Source: Planctomyces sp. SH-PL62 (GTDB lineage Bacteria; Planctomycetota; Planctomycetia; Planctomycetales; Planctomycetaceae). From it: a DNA stretch of 50,754 bases. Positions within the stretch are counted from its first letter, which is position 1; every line of letters begins with the position of its first letter. The notes under the pieces were generated by a model. The model had not been told where the DNA came from. It searched no databases and was given only the letters and a program-made list of their open reading frames with translations. Position numbers and translations under genes: made by a program. The stretch is taken from assembly GCA_945893075.1 (NCBI GenBank), contig CAMDDX010000009.1, positions 1 to 50,754 on the forward strand, in the 5' to 3' direction. This document shows positions 8,510 to 17,440 of the stretch, one piece after another.

Positions 8510-10264
8510 ATGATCGTTCAAGCATTGCAAGACATCCAACATCGACATGGCTTTTTGCCAACCGACGAATTGCGATCGTTGTCGAAGCGGACAGGAACGC
8601 CACTGTATCGCCTGCATGAAGTGGCCAGCTTTTTCCCACACTTTCGGCGCGACGAACCGCCGCAGTTCGAAGTCAAAGTCTGCCGGGACATGGCCTGCCA
8701 TCTGCGCGGCTCGGATAGCATCCTCAAGCGATTGGAAACCTTCGCGCAGGGACTTGATAAGAAGCAGTTGCACGTCGAGGGCGTTTCCTGTTTGGGCCGC
8801 TGTGATCGAGCTCCGATCGCGACCGTTGTGACTGGTCACCATCCGCGAAACTACGTGCAGCGATCTGCGGAAGAGCTCTGCACGATCATTCAACAAACCA
8901 TGGCCGGCTCGCCGCCGACACCAAATACCGATGCGTCGTTTCCCGACCAATCACCGCTCTGGCAAATTGACGTCTACCAGGGCCAGCCGAAGTACTCCGC
9001 CGTCCGGAGATACATCGATAGTCCCGACAGAACTGCTGAAAGGACGAGGATCATCAAGGCGTTGGAATCCGCCGGTTTGATTGGCATGGGCGGTGCCGGA
9101 GGCCGAACCTTCAAAAAGTGGTCGGAAGTTCTCGAGGCCGCTGGCGATGAGAAATATGTCGTCATCAACGGCGATGAAAGCGAGCCGGGCACGTTTAAGG
9201 ATCGGGAACTGCTGCTGAGGACGCCGTGGTTGGTTCTGGAAGGGATCATTCTCGGCGGCTTAGTCGTCGGAGCGAAGCACGGCTACATCTACATCCGGCA
9301 CGAATATGAAGAGCAAATCGAGGTGATGGAGCAGGCGATTAAAGAGGCGGAGGAACTCGGTTTCTGCGGCAAGAATATTCTTGGCTCGGACGTGTCGTTT
9401 CCGGTTGAGGTGTTCGTCAGCCCGGGCGGCTACATCTGCGGCGAGCAGACGGCGCTGATCGAAGCGATGCAAGATAAACGTGCCGAGCCGCGCAATCGCC
9501 CGCCCGAACTGCAAACGAACGGACTGTGGGACAAGCCAACGCTGCTGAACAATGTGGAAACGATGGCCTGGGTTCCCGCAGTCGTGCTTTTGGAGGATGG
9601 CAAATGGTACGCCTCGCAGGGGACAGGGGGCGGTGCGGGGCGAGGGCGGCGGTTCTTTTCGATTAGCGGCGATCTCAATCGTCCCGGCGCTTACGAGGTG
9701 CCCAGCGGCATCACTCTGCGACAACTCATTATCGACTTCTGCGGTGGCATGCGCGACGGCCAGGAGTTCAAGGCATTCGCTCCATCGGGACCGTCGGGCG
9801 GGTTCTTACCGGCGATGCTCCCCGTCAAACACTTGCCCGCAAAATTCGTCAAAGAGAAGCTGCCACCTGACGCGACGCATTTCGATATCTTGGATTTGGA
9901 GCTAGACACGAACGTCTTCCGCGACCTGCGATTGATGCTCGGCGGCGGGATGGTCGTTTATGGCGAGAAGGCCGACATGGTTGAGCAGGCCCTGAGCTGT
10001 CAGAAGTTCTATCGCAACGAGTCGTGTGGCAAATGCGTCCCCTGCCGGATCGGTTCTCAAAAACTGGTCGAGATCGGCACCGACTTGCATCAGAAAAAAT
10101 ACTCGGCAGAAACACTGAAAGCAGAACGTGAATCGATCAAGGAATTGGGCGAGACGATGGTGCTGACCGCGATCTGCGGCTTGGGCACTGTCGCTCCAAA
10201 TCCGCTGACCTCAGTTTTGGAACATTTCCCCGCTGACGTGGAAAGGTATCTCAATGGCCGATAA
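8510..10264 (+). CDS. NuoE-NuoF fusion, NADH-binding flavoprotein/Fe-S subunit
   Basis: This 584-residue fusion joins two complex I modules. Residues 1-110 are a thioredoxin-like [2Fe-2S] domain with Cys58, Cys63, Cys94 and Cys98 (CX4C...CX3C). From about residue 155 there is a 51-kDa domain with GMGGAGGRTF (NADH/FMN glycine-rich loop), GDESEPGTFKDRELL (FMN site) and GGYICGEQTALIEA, ending in SCGKCVPCR with a fourth cysteine in AICGLG (Cys506, 509, 512, 556) for a [4Fe-4S] cluster. Similar fusions serve as diaphorase subunits of NAD-linked hydrogenases and formate dehydrogenases. There is no hydrogenase or formate dehydrogenase catalytic gene here; the neighbours are cytochromes and an Fe-S/cNMP protein. 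The start is 6 bases after the previous gene, and the 3' end overlaps the next gene by 11 bases. Confidence 0.92.
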   Translation: MIVQALQDIQHRHGFLPTDELRSLSKRTGTPLYRLHEVASFFPHFRRDEPPQFEVKVCRDMACHLRGSDSILKRLETFAQGLDKKQLHVEGVSCLGRCDRAPIATVVTGHHPRNYVQRSAEELCTIIQQTMAGSPPTPNTDASFPDQSPLWQIDVYQGQPKYSAVRRYIDSPDRTAERTRIIKALESAGLIGMGGAGGRTFKKWSEVLEAAGDEKYVVINGDESEPGTFKDRELLLRTPWLVLEGIILGGLVVGAKHGYIYIRHEYEEQIEVMEQAIKEAEELGFCGKNILGSDVSFPVEVFVSPGGYICGEQTALIEAMQDKRAEPRNRPPELQTNGLWDKPTLLNNVETMAWVPAVVLLEDGKWYASQGTGGGAGRGRRFFSISGDLNRPGAYEVPSGITLRQLIIDFCGGMRDGQEFKAFAPSGPSGGFLPAMLPVKHLPAKFVKEKLPPDATHFDILDLELDTNVFRDLRLMLGGGMVVYGEKADMVEQALSCQKFYRNESCGKCVPCRIGSQKLVEIGTDLHQKKYSAETLKAERESIKELGETMVLTAICGLGTVAPNPLTSVLEHFPADVERYLNGR

Positions 10265-12755
10265 CGCGTATGAGGACGCGACATCCCAACTCTGGGAAGT
10301 CGAAGGTCTATTTGCCCGCGACGTGGATGGCCAGTTGATTCGAGTGGTTTCGGCCACGGAAAAAGACTACGCCAAAGATGTGACCCTGACGATCGACGGC
10401 CAGACTGTAACGGTCAAGAAGGCCGTTCCGACGACCGACTCCCAAGGCAACGTCGTCATTGACCAGGATGGCAAGACCATCCCGCGCAGCACGACGATTT
10501 ATGACGCTGCCGCCAAGCTGTTCGTTAAGAAGCCGGGCGATGTGAATCCGATCCCGGTTCTGTGCCATCAGGAGCACATGAATCCGGCGGGAGTCTGCCG
10601 CATTTGCGTGGTTGAGGTCTTCCGCACCACCGGTGGTAAACGGCGATCAGGCGGAAAGCTCTTGCCGTCTTGTGCCCATCGCGCCGAACCGGACATGGAA
10701 GTGCATACTCTGGAGTCAACTAACGAAGAAGCGCGGAAGCGCGTGCAGCGAAGCGTCAAAGTGCTGACGGAATTGTTGGCCTCGGACCACCTTCGCCCCA
10801 AGCAGGACGGTGCTCCAGGACGTGACCAGGACACACCGAATGAATTGGAAGCCCTCGTCCAGAGGGTAGGTGCCAATCCAACTCGGTTCGCTTCGCATAA
10901 CCCGGTTGATCGAGGGCGCGATAACTCTTCGACGCTGATCTCGGTGGACCACAATTCTTGCATCCTCTGCAACCGCTGCATTCGAGCCTGCGACGAGATC
11001 AAGAAGAACTTTGTCGTCGGCCGAGCCGGTAAGGGCTACACGGCAAAGATCGCTTTCGATCTCGATGACCCGATGGAGGATTCAAGCTGCGTGTCGTGCG
11101 GCGAGTGCATGGTTTCCTGCCCGACCGATGCGCTGACGTTCCGCAGGCCGGTCGTCTCGGACTGGTGGCGTGATCTGGTCGAGAAGCCGGAGTACACCGC
11201 CATCTCGCCGCAGGAACTGAGGCAGCACCCGCTGTTTGCCGGTGTGCCGTACAAGTTTCTGCAATGGAATTCGGCGTCGGTCGTGCGTCGTAAAACCAAA
11301 AAAGGGGACGTCCTCTGCCGGCAGGGAGACTACGGTGCGACGGCCTTCATCCTCAACGCAGGGGAATTTGGAGTGTATATCGGCACGCCGCGCAAGAGTG
11401 CCGACGATGGACCGGTCGGCTTCTTCGGTCGGCTGTTTGGCCGTGGGACCAAACAAGCGAGCAACGACTCGACCGACTATGGCACACAAGTCAGCACAAG
11501 AACTCCCGAGCACCTCATCTTGGGTGAGATGACTTGCATGAGCGATCACCCGCGCACGGCGACTGTGGTCGCGATGGGTGACGGAGAGGTTTTGGAGATT
11601 CGGCGCAACGTGCTGTACGTCCTCCAGCGCAATCCGGCCGCGCGGGCCATGCTCGACCGCGTCTATCGCGAGCGGGCGTTGCAGGATCATTTGCGGACGA
11701 TTTCGTTCTTCCAGGATCTGACCAAAGAGGAACGCCACGAATGTGTCGAGTTCCTCCGCGACAAGGTGACGCTCTTGCGAGTCGATCCCGGCCAGAACAT
11801 TTTCCGGCAAGGCGAAGCGGTGATTCAGAACGACGAGTTTGTCGGCCACTTCTACATGATTCGGCTCGGCTATGTGAAAGTCACTCAGACTCTTCATGGC
11901 ACGGAGCGAGTGTTGGATTACATTGGCCCCAATCGCCACTTCGGCGAAATCGCCTTGTTGTCGAAGATTCCCAATCTAATCGACCAACATGTTCCCGAGA
12001 GCTTGGTCGCCCGCCGCACCGCCACTTGTACCGCCCTAGACGATGTGGAACTGGTTCGCATTCGCGGCGAACATTTTTCGGAGTTGATTCTCCGCTTCGA
12101 GAAGCTGCGGAACAAGTTTGTCCAAATCTGCAAAAGCCACCTCGATCAGAATAAGCCGGTGAACCGGGAGATGGGACTCCCGATGGCGGGGTTCCTGGAC
12201 CAAGGTTTGTTCAACGCCCAGACATTATTGGTCATGGATCTCGAAAGCTGCACGCGGTGTGACGAATGTACGCGGGCGTGTAGCGACACGCATGGCGGCA
12301 TCGTGCGACTGATCCGCGAGGGGCAGCGGATCGACAAATTCCTGGTCGCGAGTTCGTGCCGCTCGTGCCAAGATCCGTACTGCTTGGTCGGCTGCCCGGT
12401 GGATTCCATTCACCGCAAAGGTTCGCTCGAAATCGTCATCGACGACCATTGCATCGGCTGCGGTCAATGCGCCAAGAATTGTCCGTACGGCAACATCAAC
12501 ATGCACGGTTTCGATGTGTTGCGCGAATACCCGCCCGATTCCGGCTGCCAGAAGGCTGTCATTCAACAAAAGGCAACCACCTGCGACTTGTGCCGTCAGG
12601 TGGTCGGAGTCAAGGAGGAAGTCAGTTGCGTCTACTCCTGCCCGCATAATGCCGCCTTCCGCATGAGCGGTGCTGAACTGCTCAAAATCGTCTCCGGTAA
12701 GGCAGACCTCCACGCTGACAAATCGACCCGGCAATTACTAAGTCACCCCGTTTGA
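10254..12755 (+). CDS. Fe-S electron-transfer protein with two internal cyclic-nucleotide-binding domains
   Basis: The 833-residue protein has an unusual domain order. Residues 95-155 form a NuoG/HoxU-type [2Fe-2S] domain (Cys104, 115, 118, 140). Residues 232-295 hold two [4Fe-4S] motifs (Cys236/239/242/246 and 279/282/285/289). Residues 325-460 and 485-625 are two CRP-like cNMP-binding domains with phosphate-cassette features LGEM...RTAT (Glu425, Arg434) and FGEIALL...RRTAT (Glu565, Arg588); the second has an insertion in the cassette. Residues 660-800 are a DmsB-like domain with 16 cysteines for four [4Fe-4S] clusters. The HxxxCxxCxxxxxC cluster of NuoG is replaced by a region without cysteines after LLASDH. 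Its 5' end overlaps the NuoEF fusion by 11 bases, so it is likely the partner that takes electrons from it, with activity perhaps tuned by a cyclic nucleotide. Its partner specificity is inferred. Confidence 0.88.
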   Translation: MADNAYEDATSQLWEVEGLFARDVDGQLIRVVSATEKDYAKDVTLTIDGQTVTVKKAVPTTDSQGNVVIDQDGKTIPRSTTIYDAAAKLFVKKPGDVNPIPVLCHQEHMNPAGVCRICVVEVFRTTGGKRRSGGKLLPSCAHRAEPDMEVHTLESTNEEARKRVQRSVKVLTELLASDHLRPKQDGAPGRDQDTPNELEALVQRVGANPTRFASHNPVDRGRDNSSTLISVDHNSCILCNRCIRACDEIKKNFVVGRAGKGYTAKIAFDLDDPMEDSSCVSCGECMVSCPTDALTFRRPVVSDWWRDLVEKPEYTAISPQELRQHPLFAGVPYKFLQWNSASVVRRKTKKGDVLCRQGDYGATAFILNAGEFGVYIGTPRKSADDGPVGFFGRLFGRGTKQASNDSTDYGTQVSTRTPEHLILGEMTCMSDHPRTATVVAMGDGEVLEIRRNVLYVLQRNPAARAMLDRVYRERALQDHLRTISFFQDLTKEERHECVEFLRDKVTLLRVDPGQNIFRQGEAVIQNDEFVGHFYMIRLGYVKVTQTLHGTERVLDYIGPNRHFGEIALLSKIPNLIDQHVPESLVARRTATCTALDDVELVRIRGEHFSELILRFEKLRNKFVQICKSHLDQNKPVNREMGLPMAGFLDQGLFNAQTLLVMDLESCTRCDECTRACSDTHGGIVRLIREGQRIDKFLVASSCRSCQDPYCLVGCPVDSIHRKGSLEIVIDDHCIGCGQCAKNCPYGNINMHGFDVLREYPPDSGCQKAVIQQKATTCDLCRQVVGVKEEVSCVYSCPHNAAFRMSGAELLKIVSGKADLHADKSTRQLLSHPV

Positions 12756-12804
12756 TCATTGGCCGAGACTTGTGAAGTCGGGGTGAGTCGGAGCGCTTCA
12801 ACAG

Positions 12805-12871
12805 CCGTAGCCCGACTCTCTGAGTCGGGAGCCTTGTAAACGCATTCCCGACTCGGAGAGTCGGGCTACGG
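12805..12871. repeat. REPIN-like inverted pair, GTAGCCCGACTC family
   Basis: The 26-bp arms 12805-12830 and 12846-12871 are reverse complements with one mismatch. Each arm is GTAG followed by an 8-bp hairpin (CCCGACTC/GAGTCGGG) with a 3-base loop. It sits between the convergent ends of the Fe-S/cNMP gene and gatA, and supplies the TAG stop of gatA (12866-12868). A second family member is at 34129-34212. Confidence 0.85.
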
Positions 12872-14320
12872 TCTCTTCGTATGCCACTCGGTCGCGCGCT
12901 CAAACATGCGGGCGGCACGAAAAAGTTTTTCTTCCTCGAACGGCGCGGCGAGGAGTTGCAGGCCGATGGGGAGGCCGGTTGAACTGAGGCCGCAGGGGAG
13001 CGACAGGCCGGGGATGCCGGCAAGGTTCGCGCTGATCGTGTAGATGTCCGAGAGGTACATCGCCAGCGGATCGTTGACCAACTCGCCCAGCCGGAACGCG
13101 GGGGTTGAGGCGATGGGCGAGGCGAGGACGTCGCAACGCTCGAACGCGGCGTCGAAGTCGCGGCGGATCAGGCGGCGGACTTTCAACGCCTTCAGGTAAT
13201 AGGCGTCGTAGTAGCCGGCCGAGAGCGCGTACGTGCCGAGCATGATGCGGCGTTTCACTTCCGGACCAAAACCCTCGCCGCGGCTGGCCGAGTACATGTC
13301 GATCAGGTTGTCGAACTTCGCCGCGCGATGCCCGTAATGCACGCCGTCGAATCGAGCCAGATTGCTCGATGCCTCGGACGCCGCGATCAAGTAGTACGTC
13401 GCGATCGCGTACTTCGAGTGCGGCAGCGACAGCTCGACGATCTCCGCTCCGAGCGAGCGATACACGTCGAGCGACTGCTTGATCGCCGCTGCGACTTCGT
13501 GGTCGAGTCCCTCGCCGAAGTGCTCGCGAGCGATGCCGACTCGCAGGCCGTTCATTGGTTGCTCGACGGTTTGCGAATACTCCGGCACTGGCCGATCCAC
13601 GCTGGTCGAATCGCGGCCGTCGTGGCCGGAGATGACCTCCAACAACAACGCCGCGCTGGCGACATCGGTCGCGAATGGGCCGATTTGGTCGAGAGAACTC
13701 GCGTACGCGATCAGCCCGTAGCGAGAGACTCTGCCATACGTCGGCTTCATCCCGATGACTCCGCAGAAGCCGGCCGGCTGACGAATCGAACCACCCGTGT
13801 CGGAACCGAGCGACCACGGCACCATCCGCGCTGCGACCGCCGCCGCCGATCCGCCGCTTGAGCCGCCGACCGTGTGCTCCAAGTTCCACGGATTGCGAGT
13901 CACTTGAAACGCCGAGTTCTCCGTCGAGGAACCCATCGCGAACTCGTCGAGGTTCGTTTTGCCGATCAGCACCGCGTCTGCGGCTTTGAGTTTCTCGACG
14001 ACTCCCGCGTCATACGGCGGAACAAAGTTTTCGAGGATGCGGCTGGCGCACGTTGTCTTCACGCCGAGCGTACACATGTTGTCTTTGATCGCGATCGGCA
14101 GCCCGGCCAGTTTGCCGACCGGCTGACCAGTTTTGCGTTTCTCGTCGATCGCCTTCGCCTGAGCGAGCGCGGCCTCCGCGTTGGTCGAGAGGAAGGCGCG
14201 GATGTTCGCATCCTGGGCGGCGATCGCGTTGAGAGACGCTTCGGTCAACTCCGATGAGGTCACGTCACCATGATTCAACTGGCCAATCAACTTGATCGCG
14301 GAAGCCGAGAGCAAGGACAT
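12866..14320 (-). CDS. gatA: Asp-tRNA(Asn)/Glu-tRNA(Gln) amidotransferase subunit A
   Basis: GatA is the glutaminase subunit of the GatCAB amidotransferase, which converts Glu-tRNA(Gln) (and Asp-tRNA(Asn)) to the correct amide in the cytoplasm. The 484-residue protein has the amidase signature with the Lys-cisSer-Ser triad at Lys79 (AIKDN), Ser154 (GGSSGGS) and Ser178 ([11 protein letters not shown]), the same positions as in characterised GatA. I chose ATG at 14318-14320; the open frame runs further upstream into gatC antisense, but the sequence there is not GatA-like. It lies 49 bases downstream of gatC in the same direction. The stop codon lies inside a REPIN-like repeat arm. gatB is not in the window. 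Confidence 0.97.
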   Translation of the reverse strand: MSLLSASAIKLIGQLNHGDVTSSELTEASLNAIAAQDANIRAFLSTNAEAALAQAKAIDEKRKTGQPVGKLAGLPIAIKDNMCTLGVKTTCASRILENFVPPYDAGVVEKLKAADAVLIGKTNLDEFAMGSSTENSAFQVTRNPWNLEHTVGGSSGGSAAAVAARMVPWSLGSDTGGSIRQPAGFCGVIGMKPTYGRVSRYGLIAYASSLDQIGPFATDVASAALLLEVISGHDGRDSTSVDRPVPEYSQTVEQPMNGLRVGIAREHFGEGLDHEVAAAIKQSLDVYRSLGAEIVELSLPHSKYAIATYYLIAASEASSNLARFDGVHYGHRAAKFDNLIDMYSASRGEGFGPEVKRRIMLGTYALSAGYYDAYYLKALKVRRLIRRDFDAAFERCDVLASPIASTPAFRLGELVNDPLAMYLSDIYTISANLAGIPGLSLPCGLSSTGLPIGLQLLAAPFEEEKLFRAARMFERATEWHTKRP

Positions 14321-14369
14321 CGCTGCGTTCTCCCCCGCACGCGCATTGGGTTGATGCGCTGTTGCGGTT

Positions 14370-14669
14370 CTATCCTTCTTCCAATATCTGCGGAACGACG
14401 AAGAACTTGCCATCAGACTTCGGAGCGTTTGACAGTGCGGCAGCTCGGGACAGAGACGGTCGCACTTCGTCGTCGCGGAAGACGTTGGCGATGTCGGCCA
14501 CGTGTGCCATCGGCTCGACGGCGGTCGTGTCGAGTTCGTTGAGCAGTTCGACATAGCCCAGCACTTGGCCGAGCTGTGTCGTGAAGAGATCCAGCTCCGT
14601 CTCGGACAGCTTCAGCCGCGCGAGGTGAGCAACCTTGGTGACGGTTTCCTTCGTGAGCGGTTCGGCCAT
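14370..14669 (-). CDS. gatC: Asp-tRNA(Asn)/Glu-tRNA(Gln) amidotransferase subunit C
   Basis: This 99-residue small subunit stabilises the GatA-GatB complex. It shows the usual GatC features: [14 protein letters not shown] near the N-terminus, [18 protein letters not shown] in the middle, and the C-terminal segment [10 protein letters not shown]...FVVPQILE. The length is normal for the family. gatC precedes gatA in one minus-strand operon. Its start lies about 12 bases from a REPIN-like repeat (14681-14762), so the promoter is either beyond that element or inside it. Confidence 0.96.
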   Translation of the reverse strand: MAEPLTKETVTKVAHLARLKLSETELDLFTTQLGQVLGYVELLNELDTTAVEPMAHVADIANVFRDDEVRPSLSRAAALSNAPKSDGKFFVVPQILEEG

Positions 14670-14680
14670 GAGTTTGCTCC

Positions 14681-14762
14681 GTAGGTCAGCCTTTCCAGGC
14701 TGACGCGATCGGCAATCGGCGTCGTGGGAAGCGTTCTGGTCAGGCTGGAAAGCCTGACCTAC
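14681..14762. repeat. REPIN-like inverted pair, GTAGGTCAG family
   Basis: The 24-bp arms 14681-14704 and 14739-14762 face each other with GTAG at the outer ends. Each arm folds on itself: GTCAGCC/GGCTGAC on the left and GTCAGGC/GCCTGAC on the right (read from its own end), both with loop TTTCCA. The two arms differ at one compensated base pair. The same asymmetric element occurs in the opposite orientation at 20736-20813. Confidence 0.85.
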
Positions 14763-14767
14763 AACAC

Positions 14768-14797
14768 AAAAACCCGGCTCCTGGAGGAACCGGGTTT
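14768..14797 (-). terminator. intrinsic terminator of rpmB
   Basis: AAACCCGG (14770-14777) pairs with CCGGGTTT (14790-14797), with an additional CTCC/GGAG pairing inside. Read on the minus strand it is followed by a short T-rich run, and it lies about 30 bases after the rpmB stop. Confidence 0.6.
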
Positions 14798-14825
14798 GAG
14801 AAATTTGAGAGAACTCGTTCGCCGT

Positions 14826-15092
14826 CTAGTTGTTCTCGGCCAGCGTGAACGGCTTCCGCTTCACGCTCTTGCGAACGGATCCGCTGCGGATGCACTTGGT
14901 GCAAACGCGAGACGTCATCGCTCCACCTTCCGGCTTTTCGATATGCACGGTTTGGAGATTGATGAAGTAATGTCGCTTGCTGATACCGGTCGTCTTGCGG
15001 CCGTTGCCACCGAGGTATTTGGCCTTCCCGCGTTCGACCTTGGAATTGCCTCGGCCAGCGATTCGATTGCAAATATCACACTTCCGACTCAT
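14826..15092 (-). CDS. rpmB: 50S ribosomal protein L28
   Basis: This 88-residue basic protein of the large ribosomal subunit begins MSRKCDICNR and carries two cysteine pairs (KCDIC and RVCTKC), as in zinc-binding L28 variants. Central motifs GISKRHYFINLQTVHI and the basic tail SVRKSVKRKPF fit the family. I chose ATG at 15090-15092, preceded by a GGTGAG ribosome-binding sequence; the longer open frame upstream is not conserved. It is monocistronic, ends at a terminator-like hairpin, and is divergent from folE across about 120 bases. Confidence 0.95.
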   Translation of the reverse strand: MSRKCDICNRIAGRGNSKVERGKAKYLGGNGRKTTGISKRHYFINLQTVHIEKPEGGAMTSRVCTKCIRSGSVRKSVKRKPFTLAENN

Positions 15093-15211
15093 GACGTTCT
15101 CACCCTTTTCAAACGGAAATCTGCCCAGCGGCTCGCTTTGAGAGGCGGGAGTATTATGGTCGAGCCGTTGAGTTGCAAGACCGGCAACTGATCCGCAAAG
15201 CAAGGCCAAGC

Positions 15212-15925
15212 ATGGCAGCCAAATCGGAAAGCGATCACAATCCCGCCGTCACGGATCGCTCTTTCGATCCGCAGATTTTCCCCGCCGTCGGAACGGAAGC
15301 CCGCTCCGACGGCGTTCTGTTTCCAGGGAATCACATTGTGAGCGACAACTCAGAAATAACGCCCTCCGTGGACTTGCCGCGCATCGAACGGGCGGTTCGA
15401 GAGATTCTGGCGGCGGTCGGCGAAGACCCGACTCGCGACGGGCTGCTCGACACGCCCGGCCGAGTTGCGCGGATGTATGCCGAACTTTTCTCCGGTTTGC
15501 ACACGGACCCGGCGCGGCATCTCCAGAAATTCTTCATCGAGGATTACGATGAACTGGTGCTCGTGCGGGACATCACCTTCAACAGCATGTGCGAGCATCA
15601 TCTGCTGCCGTTTATCGGCAAGGCTCATGTCGGCTACTTGCCCAACCGAAAAATCGCCGGGCTGAGCAAGCTGGCTCGCGTGGTCGACGAAGTCTCGCGC
15701 CGGCCGCAGGTGCAGGAGCGGATGACGCACACGATTGCCGACCTCTTGCATCGCGAACTCGATGCGAAGGGAGTGGTCGTCGTGCTGGAGGCGGAGCACT
15801 CCTGCATGACGATTCGAGGCGTCCGCAAGCCAGGCAGCATCACGATCACCAGCGCGGTTCGCGGGTTGTTCCTGACGAATCAATCCAGCCGAGCCGAAGT
15901 CATGTCGCTGATCAATCAAAGGTAG
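15212..15925 (+). CDS. folE: GTP cyclohydrolase I
   Basis: FolE converts GTP to 7,8-dihydroneopterin triphosphate, the first step of folate (and other pterin) synthesis. The 237-residue protein has a variable N-terminus of about 50 residues and then the family core: zinc ligands Cys127, His130 ([10 protein letters not shown]) and Cys198 (EHSCM), the [13 protein letters not shown] motif and the RPQVQERMT segment. ATG 15212 gives a sensible length; an upstream in-frame ATG at 15173 would add 13 unconserved residues. It is followed closely (8 bases) by a membrane protein gene. It could be of the type IA zinc-dependent class, given that all three zinc ligands are present. Confidence 0.96.
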   Translation: MAAKSESDHNPAVTDRSFDPQIFPAVGTEARSDGVLFPGNHIVSDNSEITPSVDLPRIERAVREILAAVGEDPTRDGLLDTPGRVARMYAELFSGLHTDPARHLQKFFIEDYDELVLVRDITFNSMCEHHLLPFIGKAHVGYLPNRKIAGLSKLARVVDEVSRRPQVQERMTHTIADLLHRELDAKGVVVVLEAEHSCMTIRGVRKPGSITITSAVRGLFLTNQSSRAEVMSLINQR

Positions 15926-15933
15926 CTGGCCGC

Positions 15934-16815
15934 ATGATTGCTCAGTTTGCATTGCGTCTGATCTGCGGCATGAGCCTGATGTGGGCGCTGATGCCGCGCC
16001 GGCAAGTGACCTCCGGTTTCTGCCGCATTCAGATGTTGGTCGTGATGGGACTGGGAACGCTCGCGGCGTTGAGCATGGCGATGGAGGCACAATCGGCCAT
16101 TCGCGACGCGGGGTCGAGTGAATTGGTTTCAGCTCTTCCGTCGCCGTTGGGGGCGGCGTTGCCATCGAGCGTGATTGCTGGCTTGGGTTTCGTTGGCTCA
16201 GTCCTGTGGACTCTGGAGCGTCGAACCAGCGGTGGGGTTGTCGGCTTCGGAATTCTTCTTTTTTCTGCTGCGGAGTTGATCGTTCCATTTGCCGGTACTG
16301 GGCACGACATATTCATCATTTATTGGGGAGACATGATTGTGAGAAACGGTGCTCCTGTCGTTTCCTCAGCATGCCCAGTGTTCTTGGCAATCTTGTCCGA
16401 GGTCGCGAGTGCCGGAGTGCTTGGAAGTGCGGTGGTTGGCATGTTGCTCGGTCACTGGTATCTCACGACCCCGACGATGTCGATTGAACCACTGAAACGA
16501 CTCAATCTGTTAATGGGAATCGCAGGTGTGCTGCGGTTCGTGGTCTCTGCCGTGATCGTGCTCATGTTCGTGGGCGGGGCGGTTGACGCGAACGATAGAA
16601 TCACCAGTTTGTCGGATGCGCCGAGTACTTGGCTTGGACTCCGGTGGCTGGCCGGAATCATCGGGCCGCTTGTTGTGAGCCTGATGGTCTGGCGAATCCT
16701 CAAGTATCGCAACACGCAGGCCGCGACCGGTGTTCTGTTCGTCGGCGTCATCTTGGCATTCATCGGAGACATGACGGCGGCGTTGCTGCTCAGCGAGACG
16801 AAGCTGCCGTTGTGA
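15934..16815 (+). CDS. multi-spanning membrane protein of unknown function
   Basis: This is a 293-residue, very hydrophobic protein with about seven predicted membrane helices. I do not recognise the family. A conserved-looking segment, GHWYLTTPTMSIEPLKRLN, lies between helices in the middle. It begins 8 bases after folE and is followed 29 bases later by a zinc-ribbon membrane protein, so the three genes are probably one transcript. The short spacer after its stop (about 16813-16840) has an AAATCTGAGATTTGAAATTT repeat-like sequence. No functional claim is made beyond an inner-membrane location. Confidence 0.7.
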   Translation: MIAQFALRLICGMSLMWALMPRRQVTSGFCRIQMLVVMGLGTLAALSMAMEAQSAIRDAGSSELVSALPSPLGAALPSSVIAGLGFVGSVLWTLERRTSGGVVGFGILLFSAAELIVPFAGTGHDIFIIYWGDMIVRNGAPVVSSACPVFLAILSEVASAGVLGSAVVGMLLGHWYLTTPTMSIEPLKRLNLLMGIAGVLRFVVSAVIVLMFVGGAVDANDRITSLSDAPSTWLGLRWLAGIIGPLVVSLMVWRILKYRNTQAATGVLFVGVILAFIGDMTAALLLSETKLPL

Positions 16816-16844
16816 AATCTGAGATTTGAAATTTGAGATGACTC

Positions 16845-17336
16845 ATGTGGATCGTTTTTGAATGTCCGGCGTGTCATGTCAACAGCCTCGTGGAGGTTGT
16901 TGCCGAGACGACCGATTTGCGTTGCCCGGCGTGTTCGTGGCAGCGGCCGATTGCGGTGGAGAATCGATCCGGTGAAGAACCCACGAACTGCCTGGTTTGC
17001 GGCTGCGAGGATATTTGGCGGCAAAAGGATTTTCCGCAGCGAGTGGGAGTTCTGATGGTCGCCATCGGGGCGTTGGTGAGCACGATCTTTTGGTGGTTCA
17101 TGATGCCGGAATGGGCAATCGGCGTGTTGCTGCTGTTCGCGTTGCTGGATGGGGTGCTCTACACTTTGATGCGTGACGTGCTGGTGTGTTATCGATGTGG
17201 CTCTCGGCATCGGCACGCGCCGCTGGATGGGCGGCACGAGCGGTTTAACCTCGAAACTCATGAGCGTTACCGGCAAGAGGCGATCCGGTTGGCTGCCGAA
17301 AACTCGAAACTCGAAATCCGAAATCCGAAATCCTGA
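16845..17336 (+). CDS. zinc-ribbon protein with two membrane helices
   Basis: The 163-residue protein has three cysteine pairs: CPAC and CPAC near the N-terminus, CLVCGC next, and CYRC after the membrane part, consistent with small zinc-ribbon folds. Two helices span about residues 68-85 and 90-107. The function is unknown; similar small proteins may be membrane-associated adaptors. The last dozen residues (ENSKLEIRNPKS) are encoded by a repetitive intergenic element (left arm from about 17300), so the true ancestral C-terminus was probably replaced or extended when the repeat arrived. Start ATG 16845 is the first available. Confidence 0.7.
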   Translation: MWIVFECPACHVNSLVEVVAETTDLRCPACSWQRPIAVENRSGEEPTNCLVCGCEDIWRQKDFPQRVGVLMVAIGALVSTIFWWFMMPEWAIGVLLLFALLDGVLYTLMRDVLVCYRCGSRHRHAPLDGRHERFNLETHERYRQEAIRLAAENSKLEIRNPKS

Positions 17337-17430
17337 TGAAGCGGAAATCGTGCGTGGTCTCTGGGACATTCTCGCGGGTTCTTCATTCGGACTTCCTTCG
17401 GGTTTCGAGTTTCGGATTTCGGATTTCCCA
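17301..17430. repeat. inverted repeat, GAAATCCGAAATCC family
   Basis: Perfect 18-bp arms at 17313-17330 and 17410-17427, built from tandem AAATCCG and AACTCG units. The left arm is translated as the tail of the upstream zinc-ribbon gene. The right arm ends about 14 bases before the FAD dehydrogenase start. Confidence 0.8.
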
Positions 17431-17440
17431 GTAGGGCTCC

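Noticed and set aside
11082..11939. Minus-strand open frame of 285 codons
   Set aside because: It is antisense to the cNMP-binding region of the Fe-S protein; no known motif.
14321..14554. Longer gatA start at 14554
   Set aside because: The extension runs antisense-free through gatC in another frame and is not GatA-like; ATG 14318-14320 places Lys79, Ser154 and Ser178 at the canonical positions.
17301..17333. Possible CRISPR-like direct repeats (AAATCCG units)
   Set aside because: Units are 7 bases with no spacers, and they pair with an inverted arm at 17410-17427.
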